51,902 nt of DNA from Candidatus Obscuribacterales bacterium (lineage in GTDB: Bacteria > Cyanobacteriota > Vampirovibrionia > Obscuribacterales > Obscuribacteraceae). Position 1 is the stretch's first letter. Every line of letters starts with the position of its first letter. Shown one piece after another: positions 1-8,691 of this stretch. The position numbers and the translations under genes are program-made. The stretch lies in NCBI GenBank assembly GCA_019747875.1, contig JAIEQI010000059.1:1-51902 (forward strand), read 5' to 3'. The notes under the pieces were generated by a model. It saw only the letters and a program-made list of their open reading frames with translations, was not told where the DNA came from and did not search any database.

Positions 1-75
1 CTTCTCTTCTCTTCTCTTCTCTTCTCTTCTCTTCTCTTCTCTTCTCTTCTCTTCTCTTCTCTTCTCTTCTCTTCT
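1..75. repeat. CTTCT pentanucleotide tandem repeat (15 copies, truncated by window edge)
   Basis: Fifteen perfect head-to-tail copies of CTTCT (AGAAG on the other strand) fill positions 1-75 and the window starts inside the array, so the true length is unknown. The array is perfect, which points to recent slippage. A 5-bp unit would shift reading frame on copy-number change, so it could act as a phase-variable switch for whatever lies to the left, but no gene is visible around it here. Confidence 0.95.
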
Positions 76-458
76 TCCTTAATTTGATGAACCGGTCTGT
101 ATTTCGCAGCAGCTTTTTTGGACTGGGTTGAGGTGAAAAAAGTTTCCCATCGATTATAGGCGACCATGACCCTGGGGTGAATCTGGAAAGGTTGCTGCAA
201 CAGGGCTCTTGGTCCATTGTGGAGTCCCGGGTCGAGATGTTGTCAGTGAGAAAGAAGTTTCACGTCAACCCTATGCGAAGAATGCTTATGCATCAACAAA
301 GTGTAAATTTGGCCAGATTCCGGCCAGAATTCGCTGTTAATGTTCTCGTATTGAAGGTTCATTCACAGCGCTGCAAATCCCGCAATTATCGCAGCGAGCC
401 GGTATCCGCTTCCGGCTATCTCCCGGGATTTGCAGCCTGTAGCTAGGGAGGAAGGTTC
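76..458. other. Gene-poor leader region upstream of the 459-1610 gene
   Basis: No convincing gene lies between the CTTCT array and 459. A GTG-initiated frame at 177-446 (89 codons) exists but has no good ribosome binding site, no recognisable domain and runs through the strong inverted repeat at 370-436, so I regard it as non-coding. The region probably contains the promoter and 5' leader of the downstream gene. Confidence 0.5.
370..436 (+). promoter_or_regulatory. Structured 5' leader: nested inverted repeats just before the RBS
   Basis: A perfect 13-bp inverted repeat (GCTGCAAATCCCG at 370-382 and CGGGATTTGCAGC at 424-436) encloses a second hairpin (AGCCGG at 397-402, CCGGCT at 412-417). 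The element ends about 10 bases before the GGGAGGAAGG ribosome binding site (446-455) of the gene starting at 459. There is no T-run after it, so it is not an ordinary terminator. It would form a stable branched RNA structure next to the translation start, or act as DNA-level binding site. Its role is unknown. Confidence 0.7.
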
Positions 459-1610
459 ATGAGCAAAGATGGCGAAGAGATAAAACCAGCAGATTCAAAC
501 GCTGGAGATTCAAATGCCGGCGATCGTGCTGTGGCAGAATCAACTTCGACCGGACTGCAGGATTTTGCCGCAAAGGAAGTTTGGAACAAGGATGCTAACA
601 ATATGCGCCAGGGCAGTGGCGCCGCATCGGAATTCGCCAAGCAATTCCCCGAAGTGAACAATATGCTCAATAACTTTCAGCTAACCGATGAAAAAGGTAG
701 CTCTAAGAAAAATGGTGATGCCTCAACTTCGCCCAAAGACGCTGAAGCAAATGGTGGGCAGAACCCTTCAAGCGAAAGAGGTCCCCGCAATGAAGATGCT
801 CAGACAAGAGGCCTGAAGAAACCTTCTTCAACGGCAGCCGAGTCAGAAGATAAAGCTGAATCGAAAACCGAAAATCCAAATTCAGATAAGAAAGAATCCG
901 TCGTCGACAGGGGCGGTAGCAAAATTTCTCTTGATGCTAACGGGGAAATAACGAAGGTGACAACCCCGAATGGAGTTGAAATTCAAAAAGACGGAAATGG
1001 CTGGAAGTCCAATAATGAAGCCGTTGACAATGTCTCGTTCGATAAGCAAGGAAACGTTCAGATTGATTGGGCGGTGAATAAAGACGGTGTGACCGAAACC
1101 ACTACTATCAGACAATCCGGCCTAGAGAGCGTCTACAATCCGCCACAGAAGATATCAGAGAAAACCTCGATCCGGTCGCAAGAATTGAATCCTACAAAAG
1201 ATGGCGGGTATGAAACTATCGCAAGAACGGATACCAATCGAGTCATAAAGGGAGAGCTTGACGCAAAGGGGCAGCCCACAGGAAAGAAGGAAACAATAGA
1301 TTCATTGTCACAAGCCACACCGGACCAGATGGATAAAGTCGCTGCTGAGGTAGCCCGGCAGATTGATAAGAACGGCGGTAAATTCGGCAACGCATATGAC
1401 AAGAACTATTTCTCTGAAGCCGCCAAGGCTCATCAAAAGAATCAAAAAGGTTTGGAGTTTTTCGAGGACAAAGTTAACCAGGCCTTGAAGGATCGCAACT
1501 CGCCTTATCAGGTCAGCAATTTTTCAACTCGCAGTTCACAAACCGATGACTACACGATTGCTAAGCGCGGGGAGCGAAGTTCCGACACACTCAGATTGCC
1601 CCGCCGCTGA
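459..1610 (+). CDS. Hypothetical modular protein, disordered N-terminus plus C-terminal helical domain
   Basis: I do not recognise a named family. The ATG at 459 has a strong ribosome binding site (GGGAGGAAGG about 5 bases upstream). The first ~150 residues are Lys/Glu/Ser/Asn-rich and look disordered, with a short duplicated motif DSNAGDSNAGD near residue 12. Residues ~150-270 look beta-rich with repeated Asp-Gly/Asn-Gly turns, as in strands that read 'DANGEITKV' and 'DKQGNVQI'. Residues ~288-350 form an amphipathic domain (from DQMDKVAAEV to NSPYQV) that clearly resembles residues ~95-160 of the protein encoded at 15440-16219, including the shared FGN and SP motifs. No signal peptide or membrane segment is seen. 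The protein is probably one member of a lineage-specific family; its function is unknown. Confidence 0.75.
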   Translation: MSKDGEEIKPADSNAGDSNAGDRAVAESTSTGLQDFAAKEVWNKDANNMRQGSGAASEFAKQFPEVNNMLNNFQLTDEKGSSKKNGDASTSPKDAEANGGQNPSSERGPRNEDAQTRGLKKPSSTAAESEDKAESKTENPNSDKKESVVDRGGSKISLDANGEITKVTTPNGVEIQKDGNGWKSNNEAVDNVSFDKQGNVQIDWAVNKDGVTETTTIRQSGLESVYNPPQKISEKTSIRSQELNPTKDGGYETIARTDTNRVIKGELDAKGQPTGKKETIDSLSQATPDQMDKVAAEVARQIDKNGGKFGNAYDKNYFSEAAKAHQKNQKGLEFFEDKVNQALKDRNSPYQVSNFSTRSSQTDDYTIAKRGERSSDTLRLPRR

Positions 1611-1868
1611 GCTAACATGAGCTTTTGGTCTCATTCTGGAACTCGCACTGCCAACCATGATCATGCTTGGTGACATCGCCAAGAAGCACTATCCTAGAAG
1701 CGTCAAACTGTCGCCTGCGAAATTAGCCAAGTGATCATTGTCGGCGAATCTATTAGCACGTCGCAAGAGAAGATGTGTTTTCGACAATCCGAGCGGCGAT
1801 TGATTGAAAACGGGTCTCGGTCCTTCGCATCCGGTATACTCTCTTCATAAAGTGAAGGCGTGCGGGCA
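1611..1868. promoter_or_regulatory. Intergenic region with possible -10 box (TATACT, 1835-1840)
   Basis: The 258 bases hold no gene I can support. TATACT at 1835-1840 lies about 30 bases before the ATG at 1869 and could serve as a -10 box for it; no matching -35 hexamer is visible at 16-18 bases. No T-tailed terminator for the preceding gene was found. Confidence 0.3.
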
Positions 1869-2420
1869 ATGAAATACTCGTTCAACATAAAAATCAGCGA
1901 CGACAAGCAAGAGCACATAGACAAACTCATTATTGGCGCTTTCTCCAATGAATCAGGATCAAACATTGCATTGAAGTTTCTGGCATACCTTCTTTTTATC
2001 GAAAAACGCCCTAAGCTCGATGAAGATGTAGGTTGGCAGGTAACGCCGGATTTGACAGCCAGGGACGAATCCGGAGAACTATGTCTCTGGGTAAGTTGCG
2101 GAAGCCTCTCAGTGAAGAAAGTAGACTTAATTACAACAAAAGGACGAGATAGAATGCCAGTATTTGTCTTTCGAAAGAACCAGCGTGAAATGGAAGAGTT
2201 TCACCACTCGATTAAAGACAAAATAAAACATATGGATTACGTCAATTGCATCAGCTTTGACGACGGATTTATTGACGGATTAGGCGATGCGCTAGATCGA
2301 ACCAATAATGTCGAAGGCTATATAGGGGAAGACATGATCACTTTGACCATAGACAATTCACTTGGTCGTCACGAAGCTTTTTCCGCGCTGCATCGAGTCG
2401 GATTCCCCTCTGCCGAATAG
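1869..2420 (+). CDS. YaeQ-like family protein
   Basis: The 183-residue product resembles the YaeQ family in the core: a helix equivalent to 'ALKFLAYLLFIEKRPKLDED' near residues 36-55, then 'TPDLTARDESGELCLWVSCG' with the PDL-x(n)-LW pattern, then a 'KVDLI' strand. YaeQ proteins have a PD-(D/E)XK nuclease-like fold of unresolved cellular function; in this copy the PD-like and ELxLW positions are visible, so a nuclease-like core may be present. A GTG three codons earlier (1860) is also possible, but AGTGAAGGCG is spaced properly for the ATG at 1869. It stands alone, convergent with the kinase gene on the other strand. The assignment rests on pattern memory; divergence from the E. coli protein is substantial. 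Confidence 0.55.
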   Translation: MKYSFNIKISDDKQEHIDKLIIGAFSNESGSNIALKFLAYLLFIEKRPKLDEDVGWQVTPDLTARDESGELCLWVSCGSLSVKKVDLITTKGRDRMPVFVFRKNQREMEEFHHSIKDKIKHMDYVNCISFDDGFIDGLGDALDRTNNVEGYIGEDMITLTIDNSLGRHEAFSALHRVGFPSAE

Positions 2421-2473
2421 GCTAACCTAAAAGATCAGGTCTGCGAAATGTCCATGACTCTTTCATTTTGCGG

Positions 2474-2506
2474 CGCGCCAAATAAGAATGATTCTGACCT
2501 GGCGCG
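2474..2506. terminator. Weak inverted repeat between convergent genes
   Basis: CGCGCCA (2474-2480) and TGGCGCG (2500-2506) form a 7-bp stem between the stop codon at 2420 and the convergent stop at 2511. A loop palindrome AGAAT-G-ATTCT lies inside. The T-run is poor on both strands, so this could be a bidirectional but weak terminator. Confidence 0.35.
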
Positions 2507-2510
2507 TTGT

Positions 2511-4670
2511 TCATTCCCTCGTTGGGGCCGGCATCTTCTTTATGGTTTCTCTGAATTCGGCGATCACTGGATCCTTCGAATAGGGCTCTAAGATTTCCAA
2601 CAGTAGTTGCTTGTGTTGAGCAAACGACAATTGTCTGTGAAAATCTAACTTAGCGGCATAAAGTTGAATCTTGCTCTCGGCAATGACCATGATCTTTTTT
2701 GCTTGCTCGGTAAATCCGTGTTTGAGCAGAGTAACTATCAATGGCAACGGATTGTGCAAAGCATATTCACCCTTGGAACCATCTTTATTCAGTGCTAGCC
2801 ATTCGGCAGATAAGTTCAATAAGTAGGCATCAGCCTCCGCCTTTGCGCCTTTTCTGTACAACGCTTTGGATTTTTCGACGCCGATTAGCCATTTAGCGCC
2901 GACACCACCGATTCGAAGTGGTCCTGTTGCACTGTTTATTTGATTTGCTCTTTCCAATGCTGCCAGTGCTAGGTCGCCTCTAAAAAATTCACTGCAAGTA
3001 ATTCCAACCTCGATGAGCTGTTCAACAGCCATGGTCGAAGTGTATTCTTCAAATGGACCACTGTTATTGTTTGCATTTATAGAGGCAATCAACTTTGCGA
3101 CGTCTTTGTCTCGCTTAAGCTTGAGCAGTAACTTTGCTGTCTGTGCGCTATTGTTCATATCGCCAAAGTCATCCGCTACTATTTTGTTGGCCATTTGAGT
3201 GGCTGTTTTTAAATCGTGGTTACTCAGAGCTAATTCGCTTCTAGCTATTCTCAGTTGGTGAGTGTTTGGCGATGCGACTATATTTCCAAGTCGCGACCCG
3301 CCATATCCTACACTCTTTTCCACGCTTAAGAGTTTGTCCAAAACTGCTTCGGCTTCTTTATTGCGGCCTGCAAAAATAAGTGCTCTTTGAAGCGCCATGC
3401 CGGCGGCGAAAAACAGATGATTGCTATCAGTATCATCTCCCTTTGCTAGCTCTTTATCAGCCAAGTCAAAAGCTTTGGACGCGCTAGATAGAATCTCGTC
3501 AGTACGAGGAGATAGTTCTGATTTTGCCAGCAGCATAAGAATTCGCGGACGTGTTTTTAGCTTAGGAGAACTCAAATGCTCATCTAGTATTTTTATGCCA
3601 TCGGCGGTATTACCAAGCTCAGCCGCATGCCGAGCTTCGGTAATTATCGGTTTGCTTGCCGAAGCGCCAAGAGTTTGGTAGTTGACAGTTTTGACCGATC
3701 CCGATGCAGTTGCTGCGTGCTCCGCCGCTTTGCGTTCATTAAGCTTTGGAGTGATTAGCATCGCTACAGCAGTGAGCAAAACCAATACGAAAATACCAGT
3801 CCAGGCAACCTTTTCGCTGCGAACTTCCTTAGGTGCTTTAGACAAAACTTTGACTATTTTGTCTTGAAGAGCTTCCATATTTTGAAACCGAGACGACGGT
3901 TCTTTTGCAAGGCACTTTGACAATAGACGATTGAGTTCCGAACTTCGATCGGTGTCAGCTGCTTTTAATGGGGGCAGCGGATGATGCCGGTGCAAATAAA
4001 GAGTTCCCAGAGGCGTGTCGCTGGAAAATGGCGGATTTCCTGTAAGGCATTCGTAGAGAATTATTCCTAATGCGTAGATATCAGAAAGGGGAGTCGCTGC
4101 CAGACCCGCACAAGCTTCGGGACTCATGTAATGCACCGAGCCAATCAAGATGCCTGTTGCGGTCAGCTTTTGGACTTCTTGATCTGATCGAATATCGCGG
4201 CATAAACCAAAGTCCAATATCTTCACAACGCCAGCTTGCGTTATGAAAATGTTGGCCGGCTTCAGATCTCGATGGACAATTCCCGCCCGGTGCGCGACTG
4301 CCAGTCCGGAAGCAATTTCGGCTGCCAACTCAAGCGCACTGGTGGAGGACATTTTTCCGGAGTTTCTTAAGCGCGCCTCGAGTGATTCTCCATCCAATTG
4401 TTCCATAGCGACATAGCTTGAATCTCTCCAATTCCCCATCCGGTAGACGGCAACTATGTTCTGATGCGTTAGCTGGCTTAGGACCTGGGCTTCACGCTCG
4501 AATCGGCTGTACATCTCAGTATCGAGATCGAGATTTGGATGAAGTACCTTTACTGCAACTTTTCGATTGAGTGCAGACTCGACGGTTGCATACACCGTGC
4601 CCATCGCGCCTTTACCCAAGACGTCCTGGACCAGGTATCGATTGTCGATCAGCGTGCCTTTTGGATACAT
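2511..4670 (-). CDS. Membrane-anchored Ser/Thr protein kinase with C-terminal TPR-like half
   Basis: A Hanks-type kinase domain occupies residues ~11-275 of 719: glycine loop GKGAMG (19-24), ATP lysine in VAVK (K41), catalytic HRDLKPAN (D135, N140), DFG (153-155), SPE in place of APE (183-185) and the SDIYALG helix F. A single membrane segment follows at ~288-308 (FVLVLLTAVAMLI), so the kinase is cytoplasmic and the remaining ~400 residues are extracytoplasmic. That half is made of repeating helix pairs (AEAVLDKL, AALERANQI, AEADAYLL), which look like TPRs and probably sense or bind a partner. All key residues are present, so it should be active. The start at 4670 lacks a visible purine-rich ribosome binding site. 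It lies 85 bases downstream of the VirB6-like gene on the same strand and may be cotranscribed with it. Confidence 0.9.
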   Translation of the reverse strand: MYPKGTLIDNRYLVQDVLGKGAMGTVYATVESALNRKVAVKVLHPNLDLDTEMYSRFEREAQVLSQLTHQNIVAVYRMGNWRDSSYVAMEQLDGESLEARLRNSGKMSSTSALELAAEIASGLAVAHRAGIVHRDLKPANIFITQAGVVKILDFGLCRDIRSDQEVQKLTATGILIGSVHYMSPEACAGLAATPLSDIYALGIILYECLTGNPPFSSDTPLGTLYLHRHHPLPPLKAADTDRSSELNRLLSKCLAKEPSSRFQNMEALQDKIVKVLSKAPKEVRSEKVAWTGIFVLVLLTAVAMLITPKLNERKAAEHAATASGSVKTVNYQTLGASASKPIITEARHAAELGNTADGIKILDEHLSSPKLKTRPRILMLLAKSELSPRTDEILSSASKAFDLADKELAKGDDTDSNHLFFAAGMALQRALIFAGRNKEAEAVLDKLLSVEKSVGYGGSRLGNIVASPNTHQLRIARSELALSNHDLKTATQMANKIVADDFGDMNNSAQTAKLLLKLKRDKDVAKLIASINANNNSGPFEEYTSTMAVEQLIEVGITCSEFFRGDLALAALERANQINSATGPLRIGGVGAKWLIGVEKSKALYRKGAKAEADAYLLNLSAEWLALNKDGSKGEYALHNPLPLIVTLLKHGFTEQAKKIMVIAESKIQLYAAKLDFHRQLSFAQHKQLLLEILEPYSKDPVIAEFRETIKKMPAPTRE

Positions 4671-4755
4671 AACGATTTGATTAGCGGAGGAGTTGAGAGG
4701 GGCATAGCCCGGCGAAACTCCAGAGCGTCTCTTGATGTAACCGCCTAATTATCCA

Positions 4756-7700
4756 CTAGTCCATCTTCGAAGTCATGTTACGAAGAGCCTTAAGATCAGC
4801 TGCCTTTTCGTCAGCGCTTTGTTTCTTCACTGAGCGAGCTCTGCGCTTCAACACTTCGTTGGCGATGTGGCTGTTCCAATCGGCGTCAGGTGTTGTACCT
4901 GCAGTCTTGGCTGTATTGCTGTCATTTCCGCCGGCGGCTGGATTCGAAGAGCGAGCTCTCGATTGTGGCGCCGCATTGTTTGGAGTCGATGACGGCGGTG
5001 TATTGCTCGATGTAGCTGTCTTAACAAGTCCGGTCAGGAAATTCGTGGTGCGATTGTCAGCTACACCTTTGGAGGACATGCGTACAGATTGCGCTGACAT
5101 GTCGCTGGATCTTCCGCTTGGCGCCGCAGCTTGAGCTTGGTCGCGAGCTTCGATCTGCTTTTGTTCAGCAGCGTACTGTCTTTCACTCTGGATGCTTTGT
5201 GCTTGGTTGGCTGCAGCTGATTCACTTCTTGCGTAAGCGGATGCATATGTTTGCTCGTAAGCGGTTGCATATGTTTGCTCGTAGAATGCGTGTGATTGAG
5301 CGGACGATGAAGATGCGCCATCGATTGTGAGGCTCGGGTATGCATAGTCATTGCTGATTGCTGAAGATGCGCTGCTGTCGATCGAATAGCGGAACTGATA
5401 GTCGGCGCTGCTGGAATCATAACCGGAGTTGCCGATCGAGTTGCTGCTGCTGTAATCGATACCGGCAACCGCAGTATCAGAGTTAACTGTGTCCTTGGAG
5501 AGGTACAGATTGTCAGCTGGGGTCATTGTTGAATTGCTTACAGTCACATCGGCGGCCACTGGGCCAAGATTACCGGAGCCAACGGAGACTGCATTGGCTG
5601 CATCCAAAGCAGCTTTGTTTGCTGCATCGAGTGAACCCATAGCGATTGCGCTATTTGCATCGAACGAATCTCGCGACAGATTGGCTACTGGGTCCATGCT
5701 GGTTTGTCCTGGGACTACGGCTTGAGCGTTGCCATTGAGGTCGGCGGATGCACGAGCGAAGAATTCTGCTTTTTGCTGACTTTCCAATTCGTTCTTGTGC
5801 TCTTTGGACTTTTGCTCTTGGGTATTGCGATCTTGAGCTTGAATGCTGCTGAGTTGGCTGATTTGTTCAGCTCTCTTGTTGTCTTGCTCGCTCTTGGCTG
5901 CATCAGCGAGCAGTTGCTTCTTCGCGTCAACGGCGGCGTCTTTGGCATCGGCCTTGTTGGCGTCGCCAGCTTTAGCGTCAGCACCATTGGCGCCATTGTT
6001 TCCGTTTGAACCGCCAACTGCAACTGCTGTCAGTGGTGGTTTGTTCGTATCACCCATCTCCGGGCTGCCCTCAAATGGTTTTGCGTTAGCATTGAAAGCG
6101 CCAAGTTGGGTGAGGTGGGTAGCCTCTTCGTTAAATTCCATGCTCGGAATTTCAACTGCAGCGTTGGCTCCATCACCAGCTTTGTTGAAATCGTTGAGAG
6201 CCTTCATGATGTCTTGATGTCCGAATCCGTGGGCTCCGGCGTTCCAACCGGCATGAGCAAAGTCTCTCGAAACAAAGGATGGAGGCAGGTGCGTTGTGTG
6301 ATTGGCTTTGTAGTCACCGTGTGCATTGCCGGCGGACAAATGCCCTTGCGAGCTGCTATGTCCTGCCGAAACAAAGTCGAAGGAGTTGTTCGAACCGAGG
6401 CTGCTTACGTCCGGACCGCTCGGTGCTGTGCCACCTTCGCCGCCGCCGCTTTGGCTGCTGTTGCCGCCGCTGGAGTTTCCTTCTCCGCCTTTGTTGCAGC
6501 CGCCGCCGCCGCCGCCGCCACCGCCGCCTTCGCTCTTCTTGGAAGCTGCTGCGGCCGCTTGTGCTGCTTTCTGCGCCATGCTCATTGCTTCGCGTCCGGC
6601 GTCTTTGACCAATCCGGTGAAGTCGAATGCAAACTTTGCAGATCCGATAGCGAGGAAGTTGAGGGCTGTGAACATGATCGTGCCGGTGTCGTCAACTCCA
6701 CGGAAGCAGGCCATCAAAAGGATGGTTACGTTCCAGAACAAGCTCCAGAAGCAAATTGTGACAACGCCTTCGATCCAGCTAGGAAATGCATCGCGCAGTT
6801 GCTTGGATGGGAACACCCACAGTGCCGCTACTACTGGACCGACGAAATAGAGGTAGTACAGGTAACCTTGCTGAACTGCGCAGAGGATAACCCATGCCAT
6901 GCTGAATGCAGCGTTAGCTTGGTTGTATGCGAGTCTTTGTTCGTTCACCATATAAGGAACGTTGTCGTTATTTCTATCTGGAGGAACGATGTAGAGTCCA
7001 GAGCAAGGATCTTCGTACTTGATTGCCAGGGTCTTGCCTTCGAGGCGGGCAAGTGGAGTGTTGCCGAAATAATTGAACATAACTGTTTTTTGGTCTGTGA
7101 TCATGCCAGGATTTTCATCGGGCTCGCGAACTGGGAAGGCGCGAATATGACCGCAGAAAGCATCGGCGTACATATCGCTGCCGAATTGCTGTCTATATTG
7201 ATTGGCTATTGTGAAAGTGATGGAGTTGGCGACGTCGATTCCGTAATTAACAACCAGGTAGGTGGCTGGAATCAAGAAGATGCCGACGATGCTGCGGAAG
7301 ATGCCTTCGAACGGGCTTACTTCGCCTAGAACTGCCAGACCTTGGGAAGCGATCGATTTGACTTGGCAAACCAGAGCGCCCGGAAGGAGTAGGAGCAGTG
7401 CCATTGGTACGAAGAGTCGGTCGCGAACCTGATTCCACTTGTTGCCGCCATCTGTTGTGAAGTTAACGAGGAAACTGCGGACCCAGTCGATAGCTGCGGC
7501 TGCGTGGTAACGCTCCATAGCGGCTAGATTGTCTGCACCTTGTTCTTTTTGGGCGTTTTGATTAGCTTTTGACTGACCAGCATTGGCACCGGGGGCATTC
7601 CCCATTGTGATGCCTTTGACAATACCGGCTGCGCTGATAGCCCCCATAGCTGCACTGCCGACGGGTTTGTTTGCGCAGGCACCGGAGGAGCCGGTGTCTT

Positions 7701-8406
7701 TGCCTACATCTTCACTGATAGCGTGAGATACTGATGGTGCGGTAGCCTTGTCGCCGCCAGGGTATATGTGAGGATTAATCAACGGCTCCATATTTTTCGA
7801 TTTCATCTCGATAGAGCCAGGGCTAAAGGAGCCACCGCCGCCTCCAGTGTTGCCTGTGCCAAAGAGTTGGACCATATCGTCAAATGATTCGCTCTCTTGG
7901 TCTGCATCAGCAACGGAGGCTTTAACTGTTTCGTTGGTTTTTGCGGCTTCGATCGATTCTTTAGAAGGCACTCCGCGTGATCCGCTACCACCACCGGCGA
8001 AGGAACCGAGTGCTTCTGTCAGTCCTCCGAACATGTGGAAGGAGTTGTTGAGCATTCTGTTTGGGTTATTCTGGTTTACACCTTGGGCTTGTTCAGTTTG
8101 ACGCAGCTCCTGCCGAGGACCTTGTGCACCGGATTCACGTGATCCGCTGCCACTACCAGTGCCACCGCCACCACCGCCTCCGCCTCCGCTGCTGGCGCCA
8201 CCGCACATTCCTCCGAAACTAGTGTCGAGCATGCGATTCGGGTGTCCACCACCTTGGTACTGACCGGTCTGGTTGAGGTAGTTTTGTTCGAGAGCTGCTT
8301 GTCCGCCCGTTGGGTTGCCACCGAGTTGCGCATCCCATGACCAGGCAGCAGTTGTTGATGCTGCAAGGGAGAGGAGAACACCGAGTTTGCTCATCAAAGC
8401 TTTCAT
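4756..8406 (-). CDS. Very large polytopic membrane protein, VirB6/TrbL-like
   Basis: The 1216-residue product starts with a signal-like hydrophobic stretch (LGVLLSLAASTTAAWSWD) and a Gly/Asn/Gln-rich region to ~residue 320. Five or so membrane segments follow at roughly 330-350, 365-385, 502-530, 545-570 and 575-600, with a ~110-residue Cys-containing loop between the second and third. From ~600 to the end it is low complexity: a run of ten glycines, Ala/Asn/Gln/Ser-rich sequence and YEQTYA repeats. A polytopic core flanked by long soluble low-complexity arms is typical of VirB6/TrbL proteins of type IV secretion, which form the inner-membrane channel, but no other virB/tra gene is nearby. 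AGGATTT sits before the ATG at 8406. The membrane topology is well supported; the VirB6/TrbL label is tentative. Confidence 0.65.
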   Translation of the reverse strand: MKALMSKLGVLLSLAASTTAAWSWDAQLGGNPTGGQAALEQNYLNQTGQYQGGGHPNRMLDTSFGGMCGGASSGGGGGGGGGTGSGSGSRESGAQGPRQELRQTEQAQGVNQNNPNRMLNNSFHMFGGLTEALGSFAGGGSGSRGVPSKESIEAAKTNETVKASVADADQESESFDDMVQLFGTGNTGGGGGSFSPGSIEMKSKNMEPLINPHIYPGGDKATAPSVSHAISEDVGKDTGSSGACANKPVGSAAMGAISAAGIVKGITMGNAPGANAGQSKANQNAQKEQGADNLAAMERYHAAAAIDWVRSFLVNFTTDGGNKWNQVRDRLFVPMALLLLLPGALVCQVKSIASQGLAVLGEVSPFEGIFRSIVGIFLIPATYLVVNYGIDVANSITFTIANQYRQQFGSDMYADAFCGHIRAFPVREPDENPGMITDQKTVMFNYFGNTPLARLEGKTLAIKYEDPCSGLYIVPPDRNNDNVPYMVNEQRLAYNQANAAFSMAWVILCAVQQGYLYYLYFVGPVVAALWVFPSKQLRDAFPSWIEGVVTICFWSLFWNVTILLMACFRGVDDTGTIMFTALNFLAIGSAKFAFDFTGLVKDAGREAMSMAQKAAQAAAAASKKSEGGGGGGGGGGCNKGGEGNSSGGNSSQSGGGEGGTAPSGPDVSSLGSNNSFDFVSAGHSSSQGHLSAGNAHGDYKANHTTHLPPSFVSRDFAHAGWNAGAHGFGHQDIMKALNDFNKAGDGANAAVEIPSMEFNEEATHLTQLGAFNANAKPFEGSPEMGDTNKPPLTAVAVGGSNGNNGANGADAKAGDANKADAKDAAVDAKKQLLADAAKSEQDNKRAEQISQLSSIQAQDRNTQEQKSKEHKNELESQQKAEFFARASADLNGNAQAVVPGQTSMDPVANLSRDSFDANSAIAMGSLDAANKAALDAANAVSVGSGNLGPVAADVTVSNSTMTPADNLYLSKDTVNSDTAVAGIDYSSSNSIGNSGYDSSSADYQFRYSIDSSASSAISNDYAYPSLTIDGASSSSAQSHAFYEQTYATAYEQTYASAYARSESAAANQAQSIQSERQYAAEQKQIEARDQAQAAAPSGRSSDMSAQSVRMSSKGVADNRTTNFLTGLVKTATSSNTPPSSTPNNAAPQSRARSSNPAAGGNDSNTAKTAGTTPDADWNSHIANEVLKRRARSVKKQSADEKAADLKALRNMTSKMD
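5233..5280 (-). repeat. 24-bp tandem repeat inside the VirB6-like gene
   Basis: Two consecutive 24-bp units (5233-5256 and 5257-5280) differ by a single base and encode two octapeptides of the type YEQTYA(T/S)A in the low-complexity C-terminal arm. The following codons (YARSE) look like a decayed third unit. This indicates recent expansion of the tail by slippage. Confidence 0.8.
6499..6528 (-). repeat. GGC/GGT triplet run encoding ten glycines
   Basis: Ten consecutive glycine codons (nine GGC and one GGT on the coding strand) mark the junction between the last membrane segment of the VirB6-like protein and its long C-terminal arm. Being a triplet array it can change length without breaking the frame. 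Confidence 0.9.
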
Positions 8407-8691
8407 TCAAGAAATCCTCATTAACGACACGGCGGCACCGGGATGCATCATGCATCCAGGGTTCGAAAAAGATGAAGCGGGAATCGAATGAACTCATTAT
8501 GGGATCCATTTGTGTCAATTGTGTTAGTTCTGACAGACCCAGCTGCCAATATTGGCAGTGCCAACTGTGGGCATCAGCAAATACTGCTAGAGCTTTGCCC
8601 GTTCCGTGTTTTGCGCCTTCCGCTTAGTATTGACTGATGGAGGGAGCAGATAGGCTCCCAGCGTTCTAACGGCGCGACTGAGAGATTTAAT
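8407..8691. promoter_or_regulatory. Divergent control region with two perfect palindromes and a leader hairpin
   Basis: This region lies between divergent genes starting at 8406 (minus) and 8692 (plus). It holds a 17-base palindrome GGATGCAT-C-ATGCATCC (8441-8457), a 16-base palindrome CTGCCAATATTGGCAG (8543-8558) that overlaps a second one, TTGGCA-G-TGCCAA (8552-8564), and a 6-bp hairpin GGGAGC/GCTCCC (8642-8659) in the leader of the plus-strand gene. TTGACT at 8630-8635 could be a -35 box for the plus gene. The palindromes look like operators for a dimeric regulator; the regulator is not identified. Confidence 0.55.

Noticed and set aside
177..446. 89-codon GTG frame in the leader of the first gene
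   Set aside because: No ribosome binding site, no recognisable domain, and it passes through the inverted repeat at 370-436.
6326..6850. Proline-run frame in the same antisense zone
   Set aside because: The poly-proline is the complement of the poly-glycine tract; no independent support.
6106..7329. 407-codon plus-strand frame antisense to the VirB6-like gene
   Set aside because: It lies wholly opposite a well-supported membrane-protein gene; its alanine- and arginine-runs come from Gly/Ser codons read backwards, and it shows no domain or start signal.
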